The notes beneath the pieces were generated by a model. The model was not told where the DNA came from. It saw only the letters and a list, made by a program, of their open reading frames with translations, and made no database searches. The position numbers were made by a program, and so were the translations under genes. Of a stretch of DNA of 64,000 bases, positions 19,581 through 27,855 are shown piece by piece; position 1 is the stretch's first letter, and every line of letters begins with the position of its first letter. Source of the stretch: an uncultured Pelagibacteraceae bacterium (GTDB taxonomy: Bacteria > Pseudomonadota > Alphaproteobacteria > Pelagibacterales > Pelagibacteraceae); the NCBI GenBank assembly GCA_902532195.1, contig CACAHE010000004.1:1-64000 (forward strand), read 5' to 3'.

Positions 19581-20465
19581 TTAGTTTACTTTTAAATTAT
19601 TAATATTAAATTCTAATTTATCTAAATCTTCAAATAATTTTTTTTCTTCATTTTTAGATAATAAGCTAAGTATAGGAAGAATATTTCGATATATTTTGTC
19701 TTTTTTAGACATAAAAGTATGGAGTGCTGAAATTAAATTATGTTTCTCAAATACCTTTCTTACGTTACATAATTTTTCATTAACAGTTTGCGTATTATTT
19801 TTATAAAAATCATCATAAACTTTTCTTGCTAACGGAGCAGTTACGTTGCATGTGGCAGTTATTATTCCGGCACAACCCAATTCAAGACCTTTTAGTAATT
19901 TCCCCTCAGATCCAGGAAGTACTGAAAAATTTTTTATTTTTATAGTCTCAAACAAATTATACGTACTGTCTTTAACTCCAATTATTTGATCTGGAAATTT
20001 TTTTACTAATTCCTCAACACATTCTTTGCTAAACTTATATCCACATAATTTTTCAAAATTATATAATATAATTTTACAATCATTTATTTTTTCAATAATT
20101 CTAGAATAATAATTAATTACATCCTCGTCCCCATATTTATAATAAGCAGGAGGCATGATCAAAAATTTATTAAAATTTAAAGTATTTGATATTTTCATAA
20201 AATTTATTGTTTCGCTTAGCGAATTAAGTCCAGTACCTATTATATATTTATCTTTAAATTTGCTTTTTGATAGCTCATTGATTAAATGAATTTTTTCACT
20301 CAAAGAAATTAATTGTGATTGCCCGGTGCTTCCAAAAATCGCTACACCATGACATCCCATTTCAATAAGGTTTTCTGCATGTTGAATTGTTTTATGAACA
20401 TCTAAAGCCAAATTATTATCTAGAATCGATAGCGAAGCCGCATAAATGCCTTTAATTTCAGTCAT
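19581..20465 (-). CDS. DapA/NAL-superfamily class I aldolase (dihydrodipicolinate synthase-like)
   Basis: A 294-residue TIM-barrel Schiff-base aldolase or lyase. It shows IFGSTGQSQLISLSEKIHLINE near the substrate loop, ILYNFEKLCGY with the catalytic Tyr and GVKDSTYNLF with the Schiff-base Lys. It is divergent enough from true DapA, and its neighbours (cfa) give no lysine-biosynthesis context. The substrate is therefore unknown; it could be a 2-keto-3-deoxy-sugar acid or N-acetylneuraminate-type aldolase. It is adjacent to cfa with no gap and divergent from a glycosyltransferase. Confidence 0.8.
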   Translation of the reverse strand: MTEIKGIYAASLSILDNNLALDVHKTIQHAENLIEMGCHGVAIFGSTGQSQLISLSEKIHLINELSKSKFKDKYIIGTGLNSLSETINFMKISNTLNFNKFLIMPPAYYKYGDEDVINYYSRIIEKINDCKIILYNFEKLCGYKFSKECVEELVKKFPDQIIGVKDSTYNLFETIKIKNFSVLPGSEGKLLKGLELGCAGIITATCNVTAPLARKVYDDFYKNNTQTVNEKLCNVRKVFEKHNLISALHTFMSKKDKIYRNILPILSLLSKNEEKKLFEDLDKLEFNINNLKVN

Positions 20466-20522
20466 AATAAAAAGTAAAAAAGTATTATAACTTATATTAA
20501 TTTAAATTAATAAATTAAATTT

Positions 20523-21464
20523 ATGAAAATAGGTGTTTTTTTAAACTATGTAGGCTTGGGTGCAAACTTGCTTCATTTAAGTTATTGCCATCAAATAGCA
20601 AAGAAATATGGACCTATTGTAATTATTACTTTGTGTGAAAATTTAAAAATGGCTTTAGAGGATGACCCTCTAATTAAAGATATAATTGTTATAGATGGAA
20701 AAAATTATAGAAGAGTAATGGACATTTTTAAATTATCAAAAAAATTAAAACATAACTCATTTGAAAAACTATTTATATTTTATCCAAGCTTAAGAACATA
20801 TCTTGCTGCAAAATTTGCAAATATTAAAGAAGTATATTCTTACCCATTTTATAAAAAAAAAAAACTTCATCTTATTAATGCAGCAAAAGAATTTACTGAA
20901 AAATATTTAAATATTAAGGATTGTCCAACAGAAACTAAAATTTTTATAAATAATGAAAAAAAGAATACTGCAAAAAAAATTATAAATCAAAACTATTATA
21001 ATATTGTTATTGGAGCAGGATCTTCGGGACCTACTACCAAATGGGGCGAACAGAATTATATTGACCTTATTAATAAATTAAACTTAGAGGATAATTATTT
21101 TTTTTATATTTTGTGTGGTGGTAATGAAAAAAATTTATCTGAAAAAATAATTTCAGGAGTAAATAAAAAAAATTGTGTTTCATTGCATGATAAAAATATT
21201 TCAGAAATCATTCCATTAATTTCCTTATGTAAAATATATGTTGGAAATGATTCATTTGGACATCATGTTATGTCTCAATCTAATATACCTAGTATTATTT
21301 TACTACTTGATACTCCAAGCACCTATACAGATTACAGTAAAAATCAATTTCAAATTATACCGGAAGGGAAAAAAATAAATGAAATTAAACATGATACAGC
21401 ATTTAATCCAAATTTAATAAAAATAGAACAAGTTTATAATAAGATTTTAGAAATAAAAAATTAA
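20523..21464 (+). CDS. Glycosyltransferase family 9 (heptosyltransferase-like)
   Basis: A 313-residue GT-B fold protein. Residues 1-20 (GVFLNYVGLGANLLHLSYC), the middle VIGAGSSGPTTKWGEQNYIDLINKL, CGGNEKN and the late CKIYVGNDSFGHHVMSQSNIPSIILL correspond to the family's donor-site segments. GT9 enzymes usually add heptose to lipopolysaccharide core. The acceptor here is unknown and no LPS cluster surrounds it. It overlaps the end of the convergent J-domain gene by 4 bp. Confidence 0.8.
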   Translation: MKIGVFLNYVGLGANLLHLSYCHQIAKKYGPIVIITLCENLKMALEDDPLIKDIIVIDGKNYRRVMDIFKLSKKLKHNSFEKLFIFYPSLRTYLAAKFANIKEVYSYPFYKKKKLHLINAAKEFTEKYLNIKDCPTETKIFINNEKKNTAKKIINQNYYNIVIGAGSSGPTTKWGEQNYIDLINKLNLEDNYFFYILCGGNEKNLSEKIISGVNKKNCVSLHDKNISEIIPLISLCKIYVGNDSFGHHVMSQSNIPSIILLLDTPSTYTDYSKNQFQIIPEGKKINEIKHDTAFNPNLIKIEQVYNKILEIKN

Positions 21465-21967
21465 ATCAAATTATTTAATATTAAATCTTTAGCTTCATTA
21501 ACTATAGCCGACAAACGTGATGTTTCTGGGGAAACATCAGGGTGAATTTTTTTTTGTATTTTTGAATGAGCTCTTTTAACATCTTCTTTTGTTATTTTTT
21601 TATTTATATCCAAATTTAAAATTTTATATGCTTCTTCAAGTGAAAGATCTGAAGAATTATTAAAATTATTTTTATTATTAAAAGAAAACCTTCCAGAATT
21701 TCTTAATGTTTGAATGAGTCTGAATAAACCAATCATCTGAAAAATTGTTAGGCCTTTAAGTTTAATAAGACCAAGACCCAATAAAACTAAAGGCAACGAA
21801 AGTAAAAATCTTCCCCCAAATGCAAATAGTGCTGCTAGCAGAAGTGAAACAATGAAAATTGAATATCTGACAATTTTGCTCAATTTTTTAGTTGAGGCAT
21901 TTGCTATAAATCTTAATAATAAATAGCAGATAATAAAAATAATAAGTGAATAAATTATAATATTCAT
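21461..21967 (-). CDS. Membrane-anchored C-terminal J-domain protein (Pam18/Tim14-like layout)
   Basis: A 168-residue protein with two or three N-terminal membrane segments (residues about 3-22, 33-50, 52-68) and a C-terminal J-like domain: SLEEAYKILNLDINKKITKEDVKRAHSKIQKKIHPDVSPETSRLSAIVNEAKDLIL, with HPD intact. The membrane-then-J order is that of mitochondrial Pam18/Tim14 and of its alphaproteobacterial relatives. Predicted role: recruiting DnaK to the inner membrane. It is divergent from oligopeptidase B with a 16-bp gap. Confidence 0.83.
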   Translation of the reverse strand: MNIIIYSLIIFIICYLLLRFIANASTKKLSKIVRYSIFIVSLLLAALFAFGGRFLLSLPLVLLGLGLIKLKGLTIFQMIGLFRLIQTLRNSGRFSFNNKNNFNNSSDLSLEEAYKILNLDINKKITKEDVKRAHSKIQKKIHPDVSPETSRLSAIVNEAKDLILNNLI

Positions 21968-21983
21968 ATATCTAAGTTTTTTT

Positions 21984-24062
21984 ATGAAAGTACCACAACT
22001 TCAAAAGAAACCCGAATTAAAATCTTGTCACAACACAAGCTGGGAAGATAATTATAGTTGGATACATCAATCAAATATTCTGGAAGTTTTAAGAGATAGT
22101 TCAAAACTTGCCCCTGAAGTGAAGAAATACTTAGAGGAAGAAAATTCTTATACTGAACACCATTTGAGAGACACTAAAAATACACAAAAAAAATTATTTA
22201 ATGAGATAAAAGGAAGAATAAAATTAGATGATGAGTCTCTTCCGTATAAAGATATTAGATATGAATATTGGACAAAAACAACAACTGAAGGAAATTATTC
22301 AATTAAACTTAGAAAAAAGATTGGAACAGATAAAATTGAAGAAATATGGAATGGAGATAAAGAAAAAGAAAAGCTTAAAACTGAATATTTTGGATTAGGA
22401 GATTTAGAAGTTAGTTTTAACGACAAGTATCTTGGTTATTCTTTAGATCTTAAAGGTTCGGAATATTATACAATTTTTATAAGAAATATTGAGACAAAAG
22501 AATTAATTACAGAAAAAATAGAAGAAACGAGTGGAAGTATCGAATTTAGTTTAGATGATCAATATATATTTTACTCAAAGTTAGATGCAAATCATAGACC
22601 AAGAAAAATATTTAGGCATAAATTAGGAACTCCAGTAAAAGAAGATAAATTAATTTTTGAGGAAAAAAGTGAAGCATTCACAGTTAACATTGGTTTGAGT
22701 TCAGATGAAAAATATTATTTTATTTCTACATCAGATCACAGTACTTCTGAACAATATTATTTTCCAGTTGATGAGGAAAATCCTAAACCAAAGTTAATAA
22801 AAGAGAGAAAAAGAGGAATTATCTATTCTGTAAATTCATGGGATGGTTATTTTTATAATCATACTAATGAAAATGCTGAAGATTTTAAAATAGATAGATG
22901 TAAAGATTTATCAAATCAAAAATGGGAAAGTTATATAGCTGCAAAAAATGAAGTTTTAATTGGAAGCTTAGTTTTTTTTAACAATTGGATAATTCGATCT
23001 GAAGTTTCTGAAGCATTAGGAAGATTATTTGTAAAAGATCTAAAAAAAAATATAGAAGAAGAGTTAATTTTCGCTGATGAAAAAGTTATAGTACCAGGAG
23101 TTTCTTCAGTCCAAAAAGATAAAAATACTGATTTTGTATATTTGTCCTACTCATCGCCAAAAACTCCAGGCAGAACTTATTTATACAATTTGAAGACTAA
23201 AGATAAAAAACTAGTAAAAGAACAAGAAATTCCTTCGGGTCATGACCCAGATAAATATATTGTTGAAAGGCTTGAATGCCCTTCGCATGACGGAAGAATG
23301 GTTCCAATAACTATTACAAGACACAAAAAAACTAAAATAGATGGATCTGCAAACGTATTATTATATGGATATGGTTCTTACGGTAATTCTATGTCTCCAG
23401 GATTTTCATCAACAAGATTAAGTCTAATTGATAGAGATATTATTTGGGTAACAGCTCATATTAGAGGTGGACTGGAAAGAGGAATGAAGTGGTGGAAAGA
23501 AGGAAAGCTTCTTAATAAAAAAAATACCTTTGAAGACTATATTGCTGTCGGTAAATATTTAATTGAAAAAAAATATACTTCAAAACAAAAAATAATTGGA
23601 ATGGGAGGTTCTGCTGGTGGACTATTAATGGGAGTGGTGGTTAATCAAGCGCCAGAATTATTTTTAGGAGTAATTATGGCTGTACCATTTGTTGATTCGC
23701 TTACCACCAATCTTGACCATTCTTTACCATTGACTGTTGGAGAGTTTGATGAGTTCGGAAATGCCAAGGATAACAAAGAACACTTTGATTATATTTATTC
23801 CTATGCGCCTTATAATAATATAAAAAAAATGGATTATCCTCACATATTAATCACAACTAGTTTAAGTGACAATAGGGTTTTATTTGATGAGCCTGCAAAA
23901 TTTACTGCAAAACTAAGAGACTTTAAAACTGATAATAATTTATTATTATTAAAAACTGAAATGAATGCTGGTCATGGTGGAAAATCTGGAAGAGATGGTG
24001 CTATAGAAGAAATTGCTCTTGATTATGCATTTGCATTAAAAATTTCAAATCAAATTTCTTGA
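21984..24062 (+). CDS. ptrB: S9 family prolyl oligopeptidase (oligopeptidase B type)
   Basis: A 692-residue cytosolic serine peptidase with an N-terminal beta-propeller and a C-terminal alpha/beta-hydrolase domain. The catalytic Ser is in GMGGSAGGLLMG (about residue 545). The Asp is in SLSDNRVLFDEPAKF, and the His in MNAGHGGKSGRDG. The YGYGSYGNSMSPGFSSTRLSLIDR and AHIRGGLERGMKWW segments match oligopeptidase B, which cleaves short peptides after basic residues. No signal peptide. Its stop codon lies inside the -35 region of the following hsp20 promoter. Confidence 0.93.
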   Translation: MKVPQLQKKPELKSCHNTSWEDNYSWIHQSNILEVLRDSSKLAPEVKKYLEEENSYTEHHLRDTKNTQKKLFNEIKGRIKLDDESLPYKDIRYEYWTKTTTEGNYSIKLRKKIGTDKIEEIWNGDKEKEKLKTEYFGLGDLEVSFNDKYLGYSLDLKGSEYYTIFIRNIETKELITEKIEETSGSIEFSLDDQYIFYSKLDANHRPRKIFRHKLGTPVKEDKLIFEEKSEAFTVNIGLSSDEKYYFISTSDHSTSEQYYFPVDEENPKPKLIKERKRGIIYSVNSWDGYFYNHTNENAEDFKIDRCKDLSNQKWESYIAAKNEVLIGSLVFFNNWIIRSEVSEALGRLFVKDLKKNIEEELIFADEKVIVPGVSSVQKDKNTDFVYLSYSSPKTPGRTYLYNLKTKDKKLVKEQEIPSGHDPDKYIVERLECPSHDGRMVPITITRHKKTKIDGSANVLLYGYGSYGNSMSPGFSSTRLSLIDRDIIWVTAHIRGGLERGMKWWKEGKLLNKKNTFEDYIAVGKYLIEKKYTSKQKIIGMGGSAGGLLMGVVVNQAPELFLGVIMAVPFVDSLTTNLDHSLPLTVGEFDEFGNAKDNKEHFDYIYSYAPYNNIKKMDYPHILITTSLSDNRVLFDEPAKFTAKLRDFKTDNNLLLLKTEMNAGHGGKSGRDGAIEEIALDYAFALKISNQIS

Positions 24063-24085
24063 AAATATAGAATTAGTCCCCATAT
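24058..24085 (+). promoter_or_regulatory. Near-perfect sigma-32 promoter for hsp20
   Basis: CTTGAA at 24058-24063 and CCCCATAT at 24078-24085 are separated by 14 bp. Both elements match the RpoH consensus (CTTGAA, CCCCATNT) exactly. The -35 hexamer overlaps the TGA stop codon (24060-24062) of the upstream peptidase gene. Confidence 0.9.
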
Positions 24086-24092
24086 AAAATAT

Positions 24093-24115
24093 GTAAGTTG
24101 CCTAATGGGGCTTAC
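24093..24115 (+). other. Hairpin at the predicted 5' end of hsp20 mRNA
   Basis: GTAAG at 24093-24097 pairs with CTTAC at 24111-24115, extended by two G-U pairs and CC/GG around a TAAT loop. It begins about 8 bp after the -10 element, so the transcript would start with this stem. It may stabilise the message. It does not sequester the AAAGGAGG ribosome-binding site about 25 nt downstream, so it is not an obvious thermometer on its own. Confidence 0.4.
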
Positions 24116-24146
24116 AAAATAAACTTGCTTAAAAAAGGAGGATATT

Positions 24147-24593
24147 ATGACAAGTAAGGATCTATCTATATTCAACTCATTAAGACCTTTTTCAATTGGT
24201 TTTGACGACATGTTTGACCAATTTGAAAGCATGTTGGGAAATGGAGGTTTGAGCACACAATCAAACTATCCACCATACAACATAAGAAAAGCTGGAAAGG
24301 ACAAATACGCAATAGAAGTTGCTCTTGCTGGTTTTAACAAAAAGGATGTTGAAGTTGAGTTTGAAGACAATTTATTAACTATAAGAACAAAACAAGTTAA
24401 TAAGTCTGAAGATAAAAATGAAGATGGTGAAATTCTTCATAAGGGTATTTCTCAAAGACAATTTGCTAGATCATTTACAATTGCAGATGATGTAAAAGTA
24501 GGTGGTGCTGAGTTAAAAGATGGTCTTTTGACTATAGCATGTGAAAGAATTGTGCCTGAGTATAAGAAAAAAAAGCTTATTGAAATAAAATAA
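24147..24593 (+). CDS. hsp20: Small heat-shock protein Hsp20 (IbpA/alpha-crystallin family)
   Basis: An ATP-independent holdase, 148 residues. The alpha-crystallin domain spans about residues 38-138: PPYNIRKAGKDKYAIEVALAGFNKKDVEVEFEDNLLTIR, GISQRQFARSFTIADDVKV, AELKDGLLTIACER. The N-terminal FDDMFDQFESML segment is typical of the IbpA class. A strong Shine-Dalgarno, AAAGGAGG, precedes the ATG. It is transcribed from its own sigma-32 promoter and is followed by a terminator hairpin. Confidence 0.97.
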   Translation: MTSKDLSIFNSLRPFSIGFDDMFDQFESMLGNGGLSTQSNYPPYNIRKAGKDKYAIEVALAGFNKKDVEVEFEDNLLTIRTKQVNKSEDKNEDGEILHKGISQRQFARSFTIADDVKVGGAELKDGLLTIACERIVPEYKKKKLIEIK

Positions 24594-24605
24594 GTACAAA
24601 CCTTG

Positions 24606-24633
24606 CTTGTGGGGATTTCTCCCCACAAGTTTT
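24606..24633 (+). terminator. Rho-independent terminator after hsp20
   Basis: CTTGTGGGGA / TCCCCACAAG form a perfect 10-bp stem (24606-24615 and 24620-24629) with a TTTC loop, followed by TTTT. It lies 13 bp after the hsp20 stop and 8 bp before the end of the convergent permease gene. Confidence 0.92.
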
Positions 24634-24641
24634 AAAATAAT

Positions 24642-25958
24642 TTATTTTTTATTAGGCAATGTAGCATTTAATATAAATGCCAATAGTCCAGCAGGTATTA
24701 AACCAGTTGTTAATAGCAATCCTAATTTAATTCCAAGATCTGGCACATGAGCGACAAACTCCGGAAATGCGTATAATCCAATTCCAAAAGAAAGAGATAA
24801 AGACAATATTAAAATATTTCTTTGGCTCATTTCTGCTTTGGAAATAAGTTTTATTCCTGCTCCAGCAATTAATCCGAACATGATAATAGCGGCACCACCA
24901 ATTACTGAATCTGGCATCGCAGCAATAACTCCACCAAGTTTTGGAAACAAACCTAATAAAATTAAAATAACACCAGCAACTGTACCAACATGTCTACTAA
25001 TTACCCCAGTGAATGCAACTAAACCCGCATTTTGTGAATAAGAAGTATTTGGCATAGCATTAAAAATTGATGCAAAAGCTGTTCCAACTCCATCAGCCAT
25101 TATACCACCCGAAAGCTCTTTATTAGTAGCTTCTCGATTTGCTCCACCCATTGTTGTAGCACTAATGTCTCCTATAGTTTCAATTGTTGTTACTATAGAC
25201 ATAAATAACATTAAGATTACAGCTCCCCAAACAAAGTCTATTCCATATTGTAAAGGCATTGGTAAAGCAAACCAGTCAGCAGCAGCGATTTTTGCCCATC
25301 TGACTTCTCCAAATAAAGCTGCAACTATGAACCCAGCTATTATTCCAATTAGAATTGATGCCGCAGACACCATTCCTTTTCCTTTTAAGTTTGTTAAAAG
25401 TGCAACTATTAAAACTGTACCAGCTATAGTTAGATGATGCCAATTCGCAAAAATTTCTGGCTTATTGTTCATCAACCATACTCCACCACCAGCATATTTA
25501 AATCCGACTTTAAGCAAACTAATCCCTATCATTAATACAACTATTCCTGTTACTAATGGAGGAAACATGTGACGAATTGGTTTTAACATTTTACCAATCC
25601 ATATTTGAAAAATTCCTCCTATAAATGCAGCTGTAAATATTGCTCCTAAACCAAAAGCTTTAAAAGGTAACATTATTGGAATAAAGGCAAAACTTGTTCC
25701 TTGAATTATTGGCAGCCTAGAACCAATATTTTTATAACCTACAGTCTGTATAATTGTTGCAACACCTGCAGCAAACAAGGCCATTTGAATTAAAAAAATT
25801 TTTTCTTCAGTTGTCACTCCAAAAACTCCAGCTACAATCAATGGAACAGTTATGTTCCCAGCAAACATTGCAAACACATGTTGGATACCTAAAGGTATAG
25901 ATTGATTGAGTGGCAGTTTCTTGTTGGCGGCTCCTGAAACTGATTTTTTTGTAGCCAT
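24642..25958 (-). CDS. NCS2-family nucleobase permease (xanthine/uracil/urate type)
   Basis: A 438-residue inner-membrane symporter with about 12-14 segments. It shows LGIQHVFAMFAGNITVPLIVAG, the QGTSFAFIPIM segment, GGIMADGVGTAFASIFNAMPNTSYSQNAGLVAFTGV and GRHVGT-like loops of the NCS2 family. PNTSYSQNAG is closer to xanthine/urate than to uracil permeases. Location at the edge of a purine-degradation island supports xanthine or urate uptake, but substrate cannot be fixed from sequence. The start codon has a strong AAGGAAGGAG upstream. Confidence 0.88.
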   Translation of the reverse strand: MATKKSVSGAANKKLPLNQSIPLGIQHVFAMFAGNITVPLIVAGVFGVTTEEKIFLIQMALFAAGVATIIQTVGYKNIGSRLPIIQGTSFAFIPIMLPFKAFGLGAIFTAAFIGGIFQIWIGKMLKPIRHMFPPLVTGIVVLMIGISLLKVGFKYAGGGVWLMNNKPEIFANWHHLTIAGTVLIVALLTNLKGKGMVSAASILIGIIAGFIVAALFGEVRWAKIAAADWFALPMPLQYGIDFVWGAVILMLFMSIVTTIETIGDISATTMGGANREATNKELSGGIMADGVGTAFASIFNAMPNTSYSQNAGLVAFTGVISRHVGTVAGVILILLGLFPKLGGVIAAMPDSVIGGAAIIMFGLIAGAGIKLISKAEMSQRNILILSLSLSFGIGLYAFPEFVAHVPDLGIKLGLLLTTGLIPAGLLAFILNATLPNKK

Positions 25959-26062
25959 ATATTCTCCTTCCTTAATATAATGCTGTTATATTATTTTAAT
26001 TGCTTTCCTATTGATATAAGAATTTGTTTAAAAAATAAGGAATAAACTAACTATTTTTGAAT

Positions 26063-26365
26063 TTAAATACATCCACTAGAAGAAAACCCAATAATGATTT
26101 GTTTTTCATCTATCTCAAATTTTCTTTCACAAGTAATTCCATATTTTTTACTTTTATATACAAAAACTTTATTACCTTTTTCATTTAGATAATCTTCGGT
26201 TGAGCTTCCAAGTTCAATTTTTAACTCTTCAATGTGCTCTCCAACAAATTTACCAAATTTATCGTTTTCTTCTTTTGCAACAGAATCAGATTTTTTTTTA
26301 ATTGTTTCGCAACTTGATAATATCAATAAGCTTGAAATAACAACTAATAAGAGTCTTAATTTCAT
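26063..26365 (-). CDS. Small predicted lipoprotein
   Basis: About 100 residues. MKLRLLLVVISSLLILSSC is a lipoprotein signal with lipobox LSSC. The rest is polar (KFGKFVGEHIEELKIELGSSTEDYLNEKGNKVFVYKSKKYGITCERKFEID...) and contains two further Cys residues. The pattern recalls small outer-membrane lipoproteins with a BamE/SmpA-like fold, but this is only a guess. The track start at 26368 is TTG; the ATG at 26365 is used. It sits between the two purine permeases in the opposite orientation to the second. Confidence 0.65.
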   Translation of the reverse strand: MKLRLLLVVISSLLILSSCETIKKKSDSVAKEENDKFGKFVGEHIEELKIELGSSTEDYLNEKGNKVFVYKSKKYGITCERKFEIDEKQIIIGFSSSGCI

Positions 26366-26400
26366 CAATTAATTCTATCATCAATTTCTTAGAAAAAATT

Positions 26401-26412
26401 AACTTTAAAGTT
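26401..26412. promoter_or_regulatory. Perfect 12-bp palindrome upstream of the AzgA-type permease
   Basis: AACTTTAAAGTT is an exact inverted repeat lying between a lipoprotein gene and the divergent permease gene, about 100 bp upstream of its ATG. Such a site could be an operator, but AT-rich palindromes arise easily in this composition. Downstream, CGCA-TTT-TGCG at 26451-26461 forms a small hairpin followed by a T-rich stretch. Confidence 0.3.
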
Positions 26413-26511
26413 GTAAAAAAAATTATTTTATCAACATTTAAGCCTTTATGCGCATTTTGCGTAAGATCTTTTGTTTCGAATCAATTAAAGTCGTCTCAAT
26501 TTGGAGGTCTA

Positions 26512-27801
26512 ATGTTAGATAACTACTTTAACTATAAAAAACATAAGACAGATTTTAAAACAGAAGTCACTGCGGGAGTGTCGACGTTCCTTACAATGGC
26601 TTACATAATGTTTTTAAATCCTGTCATACTTGCCGACGGTGGGTTTGATTTTGGCGGTGTTTTCACAGCGACAGCTTTAGCAGCAGCTTTAGCATGTTTC
26701 ATCTGTGCATTTTACGCTAGAACTTGGCCCATAGGACTTGCACCAGGAATGGGAATAAATGCATTTATTGCCTATGGTGTTTGTTTGGGAATGGGAAATA
26801 CACCAGCAGAAGCACTTGGTGCTGTTTTGGTTGCAGGTGTAGTCTTCTTAATAATTTCATTAACGCCACTAAGAGCTTGGCTAATAAACTCTATTCCAAA
26901 AAGTTTAAAACTTGGAATTGGAGCTGGTATTGGTCTGTTTCTTGCGATCATCGGTTTTCAACTTATGGGGTTAACTGCTAATGACGATGTTGTACTTGTG
27001 CGACTAGGTGATGTTTCTAATCCAATGTTATTATTAGGTGCGGGTGCATTCGTTTCAATGATTGTAATGGAAAAAATGAACATTAAAGGAAATATAATAA
27101 TTGGTATCCTTGTCTTTAGTGCAATAGCATGGGTTACTGGACTAGGAAACTTCAATGGAGTTATGTCTGCTCCACCGCCAATGACACACTTAATGACTTT
27201 TGATTTAGGTGCTGCGCTAAGTGCATCGATGGTAACAATAATTTTTACATTATTTTTTATCGACTTTTTTGATACTGCTGGAACATTAACCAGTGTTGCT
27301 AATGTAGCTGGAAAAGTTGGACCTGATGGAAAAATTAAAGACATCGAAAAAGCAATGCTATCAGACAGTGTATCAACTGTTGCAGGAGCTGTAATGGGTA
27401 CTTCTACGGTTACTTCATATGTTGAGAGTGCTGCTGGAGTAAAGGTTGGAGGAAGAACAGGAATGACTTCGCTTGTTATTGGAATTGGTTTCTTGTTATG
27501 TTTATTCTTCAGTCCGCTTGCAACATCTCTTCCAAAAGAAGTTGATGCTGCTGCTTTAATCTATATTGCAACTCTGTTTGTGAGAAATATAACAGATATT
27601 AGTTGGGACGATGCTGCAGAAGCAGGCCCTGCTGTTCTCGCAATGATAGCAATGCCATTTACTTATTCTATTTCTAATGGAATAGCTTTAGCATTTGTTT
27701 CGTACGCTGCAATTAAGATTTGTACTGGAAAATTTAATGAGACTAGTCCAGCAATATGGGTTATTGCTGCGCTAAGTGTAGTGAGTTTTGCAGTATCATA
27801 A
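26512..27801 (+). CDS. AzgA-family purine permease (adenine/guanine/hypoxanthine)
   Basis: A 429-residue inner-membrane proton symporter of the NCS2/AzgA branch. Signature segments are the N-terminal FKTEVTAGVSTFLTMAYIMFLNPVIL, GLAPGMGINAFIAYGVCLGMG, FIDFFDTAGTLTSVANVAGKVG and GTSTVTSYVESAAGVKVGGRTGMTS. It is distinct from the permease at 24642, so the island carries both a nucleobase/urate-type and an adenine-guanine-hypoxanthine-type carrier. The SD GGAGG lies 5 bp before the ATG. It is followed by a terminator shared with the convergent phosphoribosyltransferase gene. Confidence 0.93.
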   Translation: MLDNYFNYKKHKTDFKTEVTAGVSTFLTMAYIMFLNPVILADGGFDFGGVFTATALAAALACFICAFYARTWPIGLAPGMGINAFIAYGVCLGMGNTPAEALGAVLVAGVVFLIISLTPLRAWLINSIPKSLKLGIGAGIGLFLAIIGFQLMGLTANDDVVLVRLGDVSNPMLLLGAGAFVSMIVMEKMNIKGNIIIGILVFSAIAWVTGLGNFNGVMSAPPPMTHLMTFDLGAALSASMVTIIFTLFFIDFFDTAGTLTSVANVAGKVGPDGKIKDIEKAMLSDSVSTVAGAVMGTSTVTSYVESAAGVKVGGRTGMTSLVIGIGFLLCLFFSPLATSLPKEVDAAALIYIATLFVRNITDISWDDAAEAGPAVLAMIAMPFTYSISNGIALAFVSYAAIKICTGKFNETSPAIWVIAALSVVSFAVS

Positions 27802-27826
27802 ATTTAAAAAGTAATATTATTAAATT

Positions 27827-27855
27827 GGGCGGTCTTAGGATCGCCCTTTTTATTT
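27827..27855 (+). terminator. Rho-independent terminator after the AzgA-type permease
   Basis: GGGCGGTC / GATCGCCC form an 8-bp stem (one G-U pair, 27827-27834 and 27839-27846) with a TTAG loop followed by TTTTTATTT. It overlaps the last codons of the convergent phosphoribosyltransferase gene. Confidence 0.85.

Noticed and set aside
24116-24146. RNA thermometer masking the hsp20 ribosome-binding site
   Set aside because: I looked for FourU or ROSE-like pairing with AAAGGAGG and found no convincing anti-Shine-Dalgarno stretch; only the 5' hairpin is clear.
24050-24256. 68-aa minus ORF covering the start of hsp20
   Set aside because: It overlaps the exact sigma-32 promoter and the first codons of hsp20 and has no recognisable domain.
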